From the NCBI GenBank assembly GCA_002633005.1, contig NMRA01000244.1, positions 114,638-178,637 of the forward strand: a stretch of 64,000 bases of DNA, written 5' to 3'. The translations under genes and the position numbers were made by a program. The first letter of the stretch is position 1; the number at the start of each line of letters is the position of its first letter. Source of the stretch: Phoronis australis. Its lineage: Eukaryota; Phoronida; Phoronidae. Below are positions 13,001 through 24,978 of this stretch, in pieces. The notes beneath the pieces were generated by a model. It was not told the DNA's origin, did not search any database, and saw only the letters and a program-made list of their open reading frames with translations.

Positions 13001-16000
13001 AGGCAATTTGCAATATTTTGGGAACATGGCATTGATATAGTATACATATAACTTTGGGTGAATTAGGTCTAAAAATATAAAAATTAGTTTTGTCGCTCGT
13101 CACTTTGTAAATATATAACGAATAATTAAATCGGGTGAGAAAGTGGGCGTAACCCCTTGTGCACTACTGTTGAAAATTCTCTATGTTTCAATGGGAATTA
13201 AAACACTTTTCAGGAGCTTAAAATTCGATTGAGTGATGCACTACTAGACCTAGTTAGAGGCCTATGTAATTCAAGCACGCAAACTCGCTCATCACATTGG
13301 TTCTTTGATATCTATAGCCCTCGTCTTTAACAAGATATCTTTATTTTTGTAGACAGTGCCTTTTTTCCTCCTCGAATTGACACTTTTGCGAAGGCACTTT
13401 CACCATTTTTACTTGTTTCATACTGCCATAAATAGAGGTTGGCAAAGCAGGATGTATGAAAACTATGATCCACATTGGAAATGAATTGTAATAAAAAATC
13501 ACATAAAGCTTTACTCAACATACCCAGAATTGGTTTGAGCGTTCCTTTTGCGAAGTATTGCGTTATTGACAATTGTACAGAATTGGTTAAACGCATGACA
13601 CTTTTCATTGTTCACAGTCTTTATTTTATTACGTTCATACCTTCGGAACAAAACTCTACCCTCAACTGAACATAGATAAAGTAATTAGCTAAGAAACGGA
13701 ATGAGCTTCATGAAAATAGGCCACGATCTGAAGCAAAATGGCGGTGGCCAACGAGCTGCTGATTCAATGCTTCTTTTTTGAGTTCTTGTCGCCTTGTTCC
13801 ACGACATATTCTAAAGCTGTGAATATCAAAAAAGAACTTTAACCTACAACAAAGATATTGTCAAATACCAGAAAAGTGATAACGAAGCAGATCGCTTGAA
13901 AGAATAGGAGAGTTGATTGGCAATCGAGCACGAATGGGAGTCCTCAGCTTCTGAGCGTCTCCATTACACTATATTATATTACAAGGTATAAAACTCGGGA
14001 CTAGGAATTCCACAGGTTTTTCACGCCAGCCGTCCAACTTAAAAACAAAACTCAATAAATTTACAAAAAAAACAGGGTTTCAACAAACCATGAGCAATTG
14101 TTCTTTCTTCTTATAGCATTTACGGTGTCCTTCTTCATCGAGTTCGCAATAAGTTCGCGGTCAAAACACAAAAATCTTTTCAAAAAGCCGATGCGTACTG
14201 TCAATGCGTTCCGTAGAAACAGAAGTGTCCTATCCGTAGCTCGATGTCAGCCACAGCCAAAGGCTACGGTGTATAAACTTCCCGTGTAATAAACTGGTGT
14301 GTTTTTCTATTGTGTTGCAAGTCAGAGTTTCAATGAGCATTAGATGATAAATAACTTAATTTCACCCATACCTCACTTAAGTAATTTGACATTTTCGTAG
14401 TCCATCTGTATTTCAAAATCTTCAGCATGTGTTTATCAAAATCTTCAATCAAAACTTAAAATGCAAACTCACACAGCTTCGAAAATATGAAGATGTCGTC
14501 TTCGCCTTACCCTGTCAGAAATTTACGACTGTATGCACCCCTTTTGAAATTCTTGATTTGCTAGTGGTTTACATCTTATCTGAATCGGTATGCCCAGATG
14601 AACCAATGACATTGCTAGCCTATATAGTATTTTCATATACATCTCGAATTGCAATAACCATTAATGTTTTACATATATTGAATGGTTCAGTAAAAATGTA
14701 GGATTTTTCAATGTTTTACGCTCGGGTCACCCTTGGAACTGCGTTTTATTTGAGTACAACTTGTTCACCACAAGGTTCATTTTTACGACTCGGCAAACCG
14801 GTGCACCCTCTGATGAGCAACAAAAATTGCTACTCGGAAGCTTTACACCTTTACACGATTAGTGCTCCCTGTGGGTTTTCGGTACTTAAAAGGTATAAGT
14901 AGGAAAAAAATTCAATCATGCATGATATTTGGATTGTCTTGTGTTAATATTCTTTCCCCACTTTTCGGAACGACGTCAAGCAAACATTTCGGGACCGACA
15001 AATGTAGTCGTTTTGATGCCGTAATTTTAGCTTTCAATGTAGAGTTCTGAGCAACATCCTCAAGAATTTTAATGTAATTCAGATTTCAAGCTCTGGCAAA
15101 ACTTAATGTTAGTGTTGACATCGTTTTTGTTATACATAAATCTTAAGGATTTGTTGATTTGTTAATGGAGTGTGACAGCAATGGCGAACAGGACGATCAA
15201 TATTAACAAAGTGGGTGGTTTCAATCAAAGCATGTAGCACACACAGGTCGCTGTCCACGAATGTTTTAACATATATGTACTCTCTAAAGGCTGAACTTTC
15301 ACATGTGATATATCACTTCACTAAGTGATTTTGCGCTGCAAAAGAAATAACGATGGAATGAAGGGCGTTTCCATCAGTTGAACCGTTTGACTCAGGTGGG
15401 TTGAAGAAGTAACGGAAATATCTCGTCAATATTTTTCAATAATGATTTTTATATTTTCACATAGACGCAAGTTGTGTTTATTCAGTATGCCATTCTTGGT
15501 TTCTGTTATTTCGTCGTTGTTGCACGGTGATGCAACAAAATCCTAAAACTTGATGGTGTCCGAAGGCATCAACTCGCCAAAGCAGTTTTCTGTGAAGAAG
15601 TTAGATTTTTGAAATAAAATCATTTTAGTTGTTGACCATTCCACCTAAGAGTAAATCTATTCAAGATATATTTTAAAAAATGCGTGAGACGTCATGTTTC
15701 GGCATGTGCCTGATGTTCTCATGTAGTGACTCTTAAAAACAGTGTCGAGTGTTCACTGAAGCAGTGGTTGTTTCTTTTGATAGATCAGTTAACATTTGTT
15801 GCCATTGCAAGACCATTGACCTCGATGCAATGGACTGGTTGGCCCCTGGAAGTCATGTGTCAAGTTTGTGCATGCCTTTTCTTCTCTCCAGCATCTGCTA
15901 AGTACGGACGCCAGTGGCAGTGGAATGTAGACCTTTCTTAATCTTTGACTTCATACTTCTTGAATTTCTCACTGAAGTAACTGTGTAGCCTGTACGTGTA

Positions 16001-19000
16001 AAAGATTGTAAAAAGTTATTATAATTGAGCACCGAAACACTAAAACCAAAGACACATTGTAAAGAAAACCACCATTGGGTACAAATAATGATAACCGTAC
16101 CTGTGCCACTGACTGAATGCTAGCATCAACAAGTGTGAGAGGTTGCAAGTTACAAAGGTGATGCACGAACTCGTGCACATATTGCCCTTTGACTCTTGGT
16201 TAAAATCGTAATCGCATGATAAATTTTGATGGCCACTGCAACACATTGTATGGTTTACTCGGATACTAAAGCTCTACGACTGGAAATTGAACCCAAGGCA
16301 ACATGATTATGCCCAAGGTTTTATTCAGAAGCCGTTGCATAAATATAAAACTACCACATAGCTGTTTATCAAGCTCAAGAAAGGTTCATACCATCACCGT
16401 CTATCAGTAAGCAATAAGAAAACAAAATTCAGAGACGATAGAGTTGCATTGTTCACATAACAATTACTATGGCTACAAAACCTTGTTGTATCCATGCAAC
16501 TTAACAACTGATTTTAATAACTTATCAGTATAAAATTGATCTCGGCTTTTTTCCGTATTCAGATGATGAATAATGGCCTTGCAAAGAACTGGCAATTCAT
16601 TATGGTTGCGACCATGTCAGGTGAATGAAATGGCATGCTGTGACACGTCAACATAGAGAGACTGTCACAAGTAGTTACAAATTCCTAGAAATTTTCAAGC
16701 CCAAAGTTCACACCTATTTTATCAAGGAACAATTCGAGACCAATGTCATACTAATGATACGTGGTCTCAATGAAAAGTTGGTTTTCGTGACAGAAAACAG
16801 ATTTATATTTACTTTAAATTCCAATAGAGCGTAGAGTCTTTACAAGAGCAGAGACAAACCTTTGATGCAGATTGTGAGGATGACGGTGACAAAGAAGATA
16901 AGGACAATGGTGATATTTGTAAGAATCATTCAGTTTAAAATTCATTTTGAGGCCTCTATAGGGAAAACTGAGACCTGTATATATGAATCTGAAATAGTGA
17001 CCTCGAATCGACAGATGGAATCACACAAAGGCGAATTTAGGGGAGGGAGCTCAGGTCCCATTATGGTCTTGGAAGGGGTAACTAAGCAAAATACTGGCTT
17101 ACAATTATGCTGATGGTTGTGAATCATGGGTGTTGATGGTTGTAAATCACGGGTGTCAAGTGCACACACAACAAACTTTTTGAAATGGCATGCAAGTGCA
17201 GTGAAAGTAGTTCCCAGTTGGCCTATGTAAGTATGCACAGCGTAACAAAGGGTTTGTGTTCCAGAATTTCAATCAGCAGCTGGAGATTGCAGCTATTATA
17301 GTTGCAAATCATATGTGAAAAATTCACTTTACAAGCACAGATAAGTAAGAGTAAAAACATCGCATTGATGTGATTGAAGTAGGGTTTACGCAAACTTAAT
17401 ATTTATAAATAAGTCAAACTAAGTACTGTTTCATGATTTTCAATGTACATTTTATTGCTTTAACATGGAACAGTAGTGACACCTGTAGCCAAAATGTTAA
17501 CTAAACATCATCTGCGAAGTGCACTCGTCGTTCACAAAATATCTAATATTGGTTTGAAAAGCTGCTTGGCTGTTTTCGTAAATTTAGCCGTAGAAGTCTA
17601 GGTCTAAGCAGTTTTTAATTAAAACACTCCTTACAGGGGGTTATTTTGAAAACTCAGAGGTAAACACCTTGGTCTATGTATTTTTTGTAAAAAATCACTG
17701 TGCGGAGAGTTGCTGATGAACGGTGGTGGGGACAATGTGTCGTCAGAATCACGCGCACCCTGAAATACTGGGAACCCCATTTTGGACACCCTATTTTCGA
17801 AACGCTGGATGAATCCCTGAATACAAATTGAACATGCTTTGAACAAGGCAAGCTTAAATACTTAAAACAAAACACAATGATACCTTTGTCTGGTCAGGAT
17901 TGTGAGTAGTAAGTTGAATAAAATGTGAAATGTCACTCCATGAGATATTAAGGAAATTAAATGGAACAATACCTCAAGGTTTCTTCAGACAATCTGCTTC
18001 TATGACCAGTCTGGGACTCCTCCGAAGTTTGTATAGAGGGTTTATCTAAACCACTCATTCTGAAAGTACAAATGACGAACAAAAGTTTAAACACTACAAT
18101 TTTACTCATTTTACCTGGAGCAATCACAAGATATATGAATGTACTTTAACTCAGTTTGTCATACCTTTACGCTTAAAACAACTTTGATTTACCAGTAGGT
18201 AAAATTTATAGCTGAGACAGGATCATTCTAATCTGACAGGAGCATTAGAGACTTATAAGGTAGCAATGATATTGGCGAAAATTCAGGGTTACATTAGAGC
18301 CCATAGCATAATCTGTATTCGATACGCAACTCGAAAATTGAACAATTCCATGACATGAGCAAACTTACAGATTTGTACTTGAATCATGCGACTTGATTGG
18401 CTATTGCTTAGAGGTTGTGAGTTCAAGTAATGTGCTTGAACCATGCACGCTGCAAGTATCCGTTTTCTTCTAACCTCCACAGTCTCAGGTGGATATACAG
18501 AGAAAAAATGGCTATCAATTGATGAATAAGCTTCAGTTTAGCACAACAACGCTTTCTTTTAAAACTTAATGGAATAAAAGAGATCAACTTACTGTTCAGG
18601 TACGAGTCCGGAAGTTTGGTCCTGGAGCCAGTTCTTGTCACGTGTGAGTAGCGTGAACATATTCCCTCGTAGTGAAAGGTATATGGCGTTGTAGGAACCA
18701 TTGTTGTACTTTGTACACAAACGTGTAATGTTCAGTATGTATCAATTACAAAGACTTGGATTGTTGATAATTGTGAGCAGGATAGATTAGACATGAATGA
18801 ATACGTATTTTTATCTGATAGTGCAAGTGCAATTTCCTCTAGTACGAACCCAGCCAATATTCCTTGTAAGCTGACCCAAATCCGTTTTTGTAGTCATTCC
18901 AGGAGAGGAAAAAGTCTTGAGAGCCGTTTAGTCGCCTTTGAAATACCTGAAATGATACACAATTTATTGGAAGGTTTAGGTATGAAACTCGGACTACCGA

Positions 19001-22000
19001 TAAAATGGAGTAGCTCTTCGGATATGGGAAAGAGTGAGTTTTTCAGATGGGAAGAACGGAGTCAAACAATGGGAGGGACGGGCGCACGACGTGAATTGGG
19101 GCGAAGGGGTTGTGCCGGAAAGGATGACCTGTTTTGCGATCTCAGATCGTGTTGATGAATGTCATTTATTATTTTGTCCTCCCATTGCTTAGGATAAAGG
19201 CTCGCACAGAAAACTAGAAAAATAAAATTCATGCTCGACTGAAGCTGTCGAACGCCGCTGTTTAAAACTAGAATAACATATTCAAAATCGTTACTAACCG
19301 TCCATCCTCCTCCGTCCGTTTCCATGTCACAATAGACTGACACCCGGCGGTCATCGCCTCTGGAGATGGTGTACACACCACTGATTTGGCTGCCAGCGCT
19401 GTACCACTCCGCACAATCTGTGAATTACGGTATATATTTCACAATTTTGGCTCGATAAAGAATTACTGTCCAAATATGTTAAAGGAGGATGCCACCCAAA
19501 AGCAACGTTTTTTTGTGTCAATTTTGATCGACGGAGTAGTTCCACTTCATAACAGCAAGTTCAGTTCTTTTACCTGACACCAGACGGCAGACGGAGGTGC
19601 TGAAATTAACCAATGACGTGACAGGTTCTAAAACAATCTGCTCAGCAGTTCACAAGACGCTAACTGGTGTCAGCTTATAGCTTGGATTGTCGTTTCACAC
19701 CAATAAATTATCAAAATTCGATGTAAAACCCTTACAAAGACATAGAGTTTTTAAAAGAAATGTGTCAGTTTTATTTCACTTTAAGGAGTTATGGAAATTT
19801 GAACGTACCGTACCCAACAAAGTACGGTAGGCCAGTTTGCCGAGGTCAGTCGCGGGAAGTTTGGAGTCAGTTCGGTGATAAATTAGAATTGTTCTTCTGT
19901 GAAGTACAGGCAGGAAACCATAGCCGTGTGTTGTAATTTTAGACTTGCGATTTTTTTCTGTTCTAAGCACAAAACGCCCAGTGGCTCGGAACCCGATCAG
20001 GTCCGTCGCGGCCGGACTGCAGACATTACGAACATAAACCAGCGGGGTTAGTCGGCAGTGAAAGTTGAAAACTAAACTTCCAGTCACGAAAATACTAGAC
20101 TAGTGAACCAAAGAAATAATGTACAAGTGAATATTTTGGTGAGTTCGCTGCGAAGTTGCAAAATATATTTACTCGTCGAGGGCCAAGAAGCCAAGTTCCC
20201 CTTGGCACAGAACTGTATAAGGAAATATGTACAATAACAATGATTTGATTAATGTATATGTATATATATCTAAATAAAATTACTCTTACATCTTACCATA
20301 GCATATAAAATCGAGTTATAGTCTCACAACTGTTTTCTGTCTGGAAACATTGCATTAGCATGCGCTCAGAAGGTCGTGTTCAATTAGTTTTATTATCTGA
20401 AGCCGGTAACATAGTATGAATTATTCATTGCTGATTTCTCAAAACATTTGCACGCACGAACAATCTTAAAGCGTTACAAATTGTATCTACCGAGACAGAC
20501 AGACACTTAAACAATAATTCATTTTGAAACAGAACAATGCCGGCCACAGACACGGACATATTTCACGACCTCATACTTAGTATTAACGGCGTACTTTTCG
20601 TTATTTACTGCCGGGAACTACTTCCGAAGCATTTCGGGTTCTCGAGGAAATAAAAAAAACGATATACCCGCTTTCTTCGCAGCTTTATGGTTCGCACAAG
20701 TGGGAACGATACGCCACATCATATCGGCGCACACTCAGATGAAGAACTACTGACGTGGCTGCGTCGTCTACTCACCTTCCTCACAGGTTAACGCGACTCA
20801 CACCTTTCGGCGAGGCGAGATCGACCGTATACGAGATGACGTGGATATGGACCGAGTAAGAGGGTGACAAAAACTAATTAAATTGGGTGGCATTCTCCTT
20901 TAATTTCAGCCTGCGTGAAACGCGTGTTATTTTGTTTTCTTCGCGAAACCTTGCGGTTCTGTCCTTGGTCCGGTATTTCCTGTTGTAAGAATGGAGTAGT
21001 GAGACAGTCTCTTCAATGTGCACCGTGCCGTTTAAACGTCGTGTTTTTTTCAAAAGTACGTTCCTGTAAAGCGACTAAGTGTACACTCTCAGTGTTTAGA
21101 ATCAGTGAGAAAACGTTTCACTGCACTGCGGCTTTTTAAATACAGGTGTCCAAATATGTACCCACACTTTAAATGACACTTTTATTGTCACAGGAACAGG
21201 ATTACCGGTCTGAATTGATAAATAGGCGATAAAAATTAATTCAATTAGTTTTTAAACCAAATTTCAATATATTGTTATCTCCTACCGCGCGTTATTGCGA
21301 AGCGGGGTACATAGTTTTCACGAACGTCCTTACGTCACACAATCTTGATGGCGCGATATCTGAAGAAGAGAGCTTTAGATTGTGGTGATGTTTTGCTACG
21401 AGGTGTATGGGAGGCATCTATTGGCTCAAGTCAACTTTGGTATCCTATTTTCAAGGTTGCAACAAGAAAGTCAAGTTTTGAATCGAAAACTTTTATTGAC
21501 CAATTCCTCAAGTAGTATTTTACGGTGTGTCGAATGTCCTTATTTACACATGGCAAAAATATGGTATTTTATAAAATACTAAATGAGTCATGGTTTAGGT
21601 AAGTATAGATAGCCAATGTCAACTCAAACAACAGATCATTTCGCTGCAAAAAAAGTTTACTCACTCTTTCGAAAAAGGCCATGTTTTATTGGGTCAAGTT
21701 TTGTGTACACATTCCAATTCTTCAGATCAGGTTCTTACGTCATTTTCTGTTATTTAACCAGCGGACGTGAACATGAGCTGATTTGCACGTAAGTCTGATC
21801 GGAAAGTCAGCGACGTGATATGATTATGAAATGTGTAAAAAAGCGCCAAGGTACATCAATTGCCGCAGATAGTGGGTCGAGGGATTTCTGTGTCGTGGGC
21901 GTTGAGGGACGAGCGGTTCGGCGGTTGAATGGGTAGGGGGTTGTGGGGTACACGAGGGTTTTTTAAGGAATTCGTCCGCTTCTGGGTCAGAGTGCAGGTC

Positions 22001-24208
22001 ATTAGTGGTTTGAAGAAGTACGTGTTTGAAACACTACTTTAGGTGTTTTTTGTATTTGTGATTTTTATTTTCGAGTCTGCGACTCAACGAATTAACGAAG
22101 TGTGATTATAAGGTTTAAGTGCGACTCAGTCTTATCTCGACTGCCCGGCGCCCTTGTTCCTGTTGCTTATATTGCGTCCTTTCTTTCGAGTCATTTTTGC
22201 GATCGCTTTTAAACGGTACATCGCCATTTGGCTAAAACAAGCGATGTTGAAATTTCGACCACTGTATTCCTTGAAAAACGGACATTTTGATTTTTGACAA
22301 ACGAGTTCTCGTGCTAAAAGTCCTTAAAAAGAAAGTCATAGATCGACGTTTATATAGATAGAATAAAGAAACAAAATTTTCAGGCTTCTGGCGAAAATAT
22401 TCAAGTTCGTGGAAATCTCGACGATTTCTATCAAAAACAATGATTTTTTAGAAAACTGGCGCAAGTCACGTGATTGCGAACATTTGACATGGATAACATG
22501 CTCATAATAAGATTTTTGTGGTAAACATGGGCTTTAAAAAATGTATAGTTTTACGGGTTTACTCTTAATACTTTAAAAGTTCTTTAAGAAATTCGATCCT
22601 TGACAGGTAGACAGTTACCTTTGAAAATTTTGAGAATATGTTTTTGACCTGGACAACATTTTAGCCATTGTATTTCTATTAAATGTTTTCAGATCCACAA
22701 CTTTACTTTTATCTCAGGACTGGAAGCAAAAGAGTCCTGTTTACATATGTCTCGTGTTTTATCACACGTAGTAGCCGTCACTGCAAATCCAAATAGAGGC
22801 TTTGGGAAGAAGTTGGTAGGAAGTGTCACAGTTGAGTGACATTATTGGAACTGATGGTTTACACAAGGTTTTAGGTATTCTTATGCTTAAAATATTTAGC
22901 TTACAATTTGTGCCACTTGGTATTTTTTCATGGGAAATGAATAAATGTAACAGAAAATAAATGCAGTTTGAGGATAATGAAACATTTGTCTCAAAATTGG
23001 ACGTGAAAACAGCTGTCATTTGACCATTGTTATCGGGCAATTCATTTTAGACTGAAACATTAGAATGGAGTTCTCTTTCGAACAATTGCTTAGTATTTCA
23101 AGGCATGATTCAGACTTATCATTCATCAAGGATTCAGAAAGTGCACGCTTTTAGACACCTTGTGTTCCACAAGTAAAAACTGTGAAACATTTTAATACCA
23201 AATGGAAACAGGCATTCCTTTTTAATACCTCAGTGACGCACTTCAGTTGAAGTAATGGCACAGAACTGGAAGCATATCTCCATTCTACTGACTTAGTACA
23301 AGCATTGTACAGTTCAAATTATGGCCCAGTACTGTACATTATAGGTACTGATCCACACTATATTACAAACTATATCGTATTGATCCTGGCCCGCTACAGA
23401 CTTGATACGGGACTAGTGCAGCACTTAAGTTAATAACCCGGTACATAAAGACTTAGAATAGTTATACTGGCCAAGTAGTGGGAGTGTACCGGGCCACCAC
23501 TACATTTGGTACTGACCTAAAACAGTCCAGCCATGTGAAAATGTTGTGGCCCAGTTGCCTCGGTATTTTATGAAATTATTGGTCCTCTAGTGGCCAGCGG
23601 TACAAGTCTAGTGTCGCTGACGGTCGTGGCACAGCACTGATCCAGTGCTTGCATGCTATATCTGTCTTAACAAATGCACGTTGCTTTTGTTTGTTTTGTC
23701 TTTCATTCTGGGAAAGGCAAACATACTTTAACATTTCAACTTAGGTAAGAGTGGGAGAAGGAAGATTCTATAAGTATTTGAAAAAAATGGATTGACTACA
23801 TGACGTTTGTCCCTACATTTGAAATATATGATATGAGCAGTTATTGTTTCGTTAAGCAATGCATACAACATATGGTGTCTTCTCACCTGCGATCAGCTTA
23901 ATTGTTTCGTCAGCTGGTGCAGAGATCCAAGTTTGCCAAATCGACTGCAGGGGTGCGAGTTTGCTGTTTACGTCACACAAGTCACAAGCAGACGAAGGTT
24001 CGTTAAAGTTAACACCCACACACCTTGCAGGTTCACCACGGTTCTGTTCCAAACAACTAAAAAGGCATACTGCGAGTGTAGGGGTACTCATTCTCGCCGG
24101 ACAACTTGTGGCTTTCAGGTTCTCGCGCTTCTTAAACACCATCTCATTTGCTTCGCAAAATGCGACAAATGCAAAAAGAATAACAAATGTTGGTAGTTGA
24201 CGAAACAT
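3768..24208 (-). CDS. secreted PAN/apple-like plus fibrinogen C-domain protein (five exons)
   Basis: Joined exons, in coding order: 24208-23887, 19417-19299, 18946-18850, 8356-8183, 4042-3768. They give 987 nt, or 328 residues. All junctions are in phase (1, 0, 1, 1) with GT..AG borders. Residues 1-20 are a signal peptide ending FCEA. Residues about 21-107 hold six cysteines (36, 48, 52, 63, 75, 78) in a PAN/apple-like pattern. Residues 108-328 form a full fibrinogen-related domain, with [11 protein letters not shown], the calcium loop DQDND (253-257), the cysteine pair 263/277 and a CH..HLNG ligand-site motif. Family knowledge points to a secreted, calcium-dependent lectin for acetylated sugars, as in ficolins and tachylectins; a role in immunity is inference. 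Long introns carry transposon debris. Confidence 0.88.
4808..6202. mobile_element. 1.4-kb terminal-inverted-repeat element
   Basis: The left end starts AGGGCCCGGTCTCCAATCTC, and the right end is its exact reverse complement for about 33 bp. Both ends continue into 150-350 bp of clustered ACTCGA/CTCGAGTA-type motifs, a subterminal repeat structure typical of DNA transposons. The interior has only short unrelated ORFs, so it is probably non-autonomous. The flanks give at best a 3-bp TCA duplication. It sits in the last intron of the fibrinogen-related gene. Superfamily not assigned. Confidence 0.85.
6203..8182. other. intron sequence with no recognisable gene
   Basis: This is the rest of intron 4 of the fibrinogen-related gene. 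Apart from a CA repeat at 7559-7614, I see only short overlapping ORFs with no domain signature. Confidence 0.4.
7559..7614. repeat. CA/CG dinucleotide microsatellite
   Basis: An interrupted (CA)n run with a central CGCGCG block. Confidence 0.9.
8183..8356 (-). CDS. fibrinogen-related gene, exon 4
   Basis: The acceptor is taaccattgtag and the donor TCAG|GTTAGA. It encodes the core [10 protein letters not shown]...[20 protein letters not shown] and YQLTVNGY, the classic middle of a fibrinogen C domain (LRVDLxDxxG.xxYAxYxxFxV). Length 174 nt, phase 1 to phase 1. Confidence 0.92.
10186..10340. repeat. GC-rich repeat, two degenerate halves
   Basis: Two similar halves each run from GGCG.(T/C)GCACCA through a G-run and CCCAC(T)TTTTCC to TGCGCCG. 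A small palindrome GGGGGCTATAGCCCCC lies inside. It looks like an interspersed-repeat fragment; the ORFs over it are artefacts. Confidence 0.6.
11978..12130 (+). pseudogene. non-LTR reverse-transcriptase fragment
   Basis: One frame reads [20 protein letters not shown] followed by VMTIGSRQ. This matches the segment after the catalytic box of non-LTR reverse transcriptases (N..LxLNxxKTxVMxxG). Only about 50 codons survive, with stops on either side. The Leu-to-Thr change before the Asn suggests decay. Confidence 0.55.
13925..14110. repeat. interspersed repeat, copy 1
   Basis: It shares with 49690-49880 a series of short matches in the same order: CTCAGCTTCTG, ACACTATAT, AATTCCAC, GGTTTCAACAAACCAT and GTTCTTTCTTC. 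Overall similarity is about 70% by eye. Confidence 0.6.
18593..18665 (-). pseudogene. possible decayed fibrinogen-domain exon
   Basis: Between an AG at 18666-18667 and a GTAAGT donor, the frame reads [17 protein letters not shown]. This resembles the GN..HLLT start of the third fibrinogen-domain exon. Its 3' phase (2) does not fit the next real exon, and the Val-Asp-Leu core is missing. A relic of an exon duplication, or chance. Confidence 0.25.
18850..18946 (-). CDS. fibrinogen-related gene, exon 3
   Basis: The acceptor is tgtatcatttcag and the donor CTGG|GTTCGT. It encodes [20 protein letters not shown], then GFG and EYWLG. This is the hallmark VxQRRxDGSxxFxxxWxxYxxGFG...EFWLG block of fibrinogen domains. 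Length 97 nt, phase 0 to 1. Confidence 0.93.
19299..19417 (-). CDS. fibrinogen-related gene, exon 2
   Basis: The acceptor is cgtaattcacag and the donor GGACG|GTTAGT. It encodes the opening of the fibrinogen domain: [17 protein letters not shown], then [13 protein letters not shown]. Length 119 nt, phase 1 to 0. Confidence 0.93.
19418..20518. other. intron sequence, nothing recognised
   Basis: This is the first part of the 4.5-kb intron 1 of the fibrinogen-related gene. Only short ORFs without recognisable domains are seen. Confidence 0.4.
20519..20722 (-). pseudogene. THAP zinc-finger domain pseudogene
   Basis: The frame opens [19 protein letters not shown], then ISFFLFP, and ends VCGRHC. 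This is the THAP pattern (Cys-rich start, ISFxxFP, C..H near the end). At the position of the invariant Trp of THAP domains there is TAG, one base from TGG. The second N-terminal cysteine and the final Phe are also abnormal. THAP domains occur in P-element, Kolobok and host-derived proteins. This copy lies inside another gene's intron and is probably a transposon relic. Confidence 0.6.
20723..23886. other. intron 1 (rest) of the fibrinogen-related gene
   Basis: It contains a G-rich patch (21871-21960) sharing the GGGTCGAGGG core of the window start. At about 23320-23640 GTACTG/GGCCCAGTAC-like words recur irregularly. No coding exon is recognised. Confidence 0.4.
23887..24208 (-). CDS. fibrinogen-related gene, exon 1 (signal peptide and PAN-like module)
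   Basis: The frame is open 33 codons further upstream, but the ATG at 24208 is chosen because the protein then begins [20 protein letters not shown], a clean signal peptide. Six cysteines follow, with [17 protein letters not shown] matching the middle of PAN/apple modules (C.xxNFN...C.LC). The donor is GCAG|GTGAGA. Length 322 nt, phase 1. Confidence 0.85.
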
Positions 24209-24295
24209 TCGAATTTGTGCTGAAGTCAATGAGTAGTTATACGTCAGTAAGCAGTCCACTGTTTTACACTTTGCTCCGCTAGCTACTGCTAGTGT

Positions 24296-24302
24296 TTTTA
24301 TA
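24296..24302 (-). promoter_or_regulatory. TATA box of the fibrinogen-related gene
   Basis: TATAAAA on the minus strand lies about 90 bp before the chosen start codon. It implies a 5' UTR of roughly 60 bases. Motif plus position only. Confidence 0.5.
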
Positions 24303-24978
24303 AGCACAACCCTTTAAAAGGAGAAGAGATCGATCGATAGAACCCCTCAATACGTTTGGTAGTTTCCGTTTCCAAAATTCTGTCAAAAATCGATAATAGC
24401 CAGTATATCAGACAATTTCTAGTTAAACTGATAAATGTTAATACGAACCGGATCACCCCGATTGGAGACGGGTTTCCAGTTCCAAAGTTCAATACAATAT
24501 GAAACCTGAAATAATGATTAACATTTCATGATTCAATTTTCTGATATTAAGATGGAACTCGTAAAATTAGAATAATGAGTCAATATTTCATGGTTCAAGT
24601 TTCATTTTAAACCGAACCATGGGATTCAATAATTTACGAAACGTGTTTCTAATTCCAATACTGCGGCGATTGACTGACAGGCGGCTAATCAAAATGCGTC
24701 TAACATAATGCAAGGTACGCCCACGTGTCAATCGGGTTTCCTGTAACGCAAACTGCAATGTTCAGTGAACATAACACTCTGACTTTGATTATGTCTGCGC
24801 TTGAGGATGTTTTACCAGTCATCCAGCAGTTGGTTGAAGAAATCATTTCAAAAGATCAGTTGTTCCAAGATGTTTATGTTGTATAAGCGAATTGCATCAG
24901 TGTCAAACAGCACAATTAATTTTGTGAATTGCATGGATTCACATTAAATTAAAAAACTGGTCTGATGCATTGCCTTTT

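Larger units (their letters stand above)
8357..18849. other. 10.5-kb intron 3 of the fibrinogen-related gene
   Basis: No further coding exon of this gene is needed, because the flanking exons join in phase. The intron holds a GC-rich repeat (10186-10340), a reverse-transcriptase scrap (11978-12130), one copy of an interspersed repeat (13925-14110) and a possible pseudo-exon (18593-18665). ORFs elsewhere are short with no signature I recognise. Confidence 0.5.

Noticed and set aside
23859-24200. Plus-strand ORFs of 113 and 87 codons
   Set aside because: They are antisense shadows of the signal-peptide/PAN exon, which has codon-level family support.
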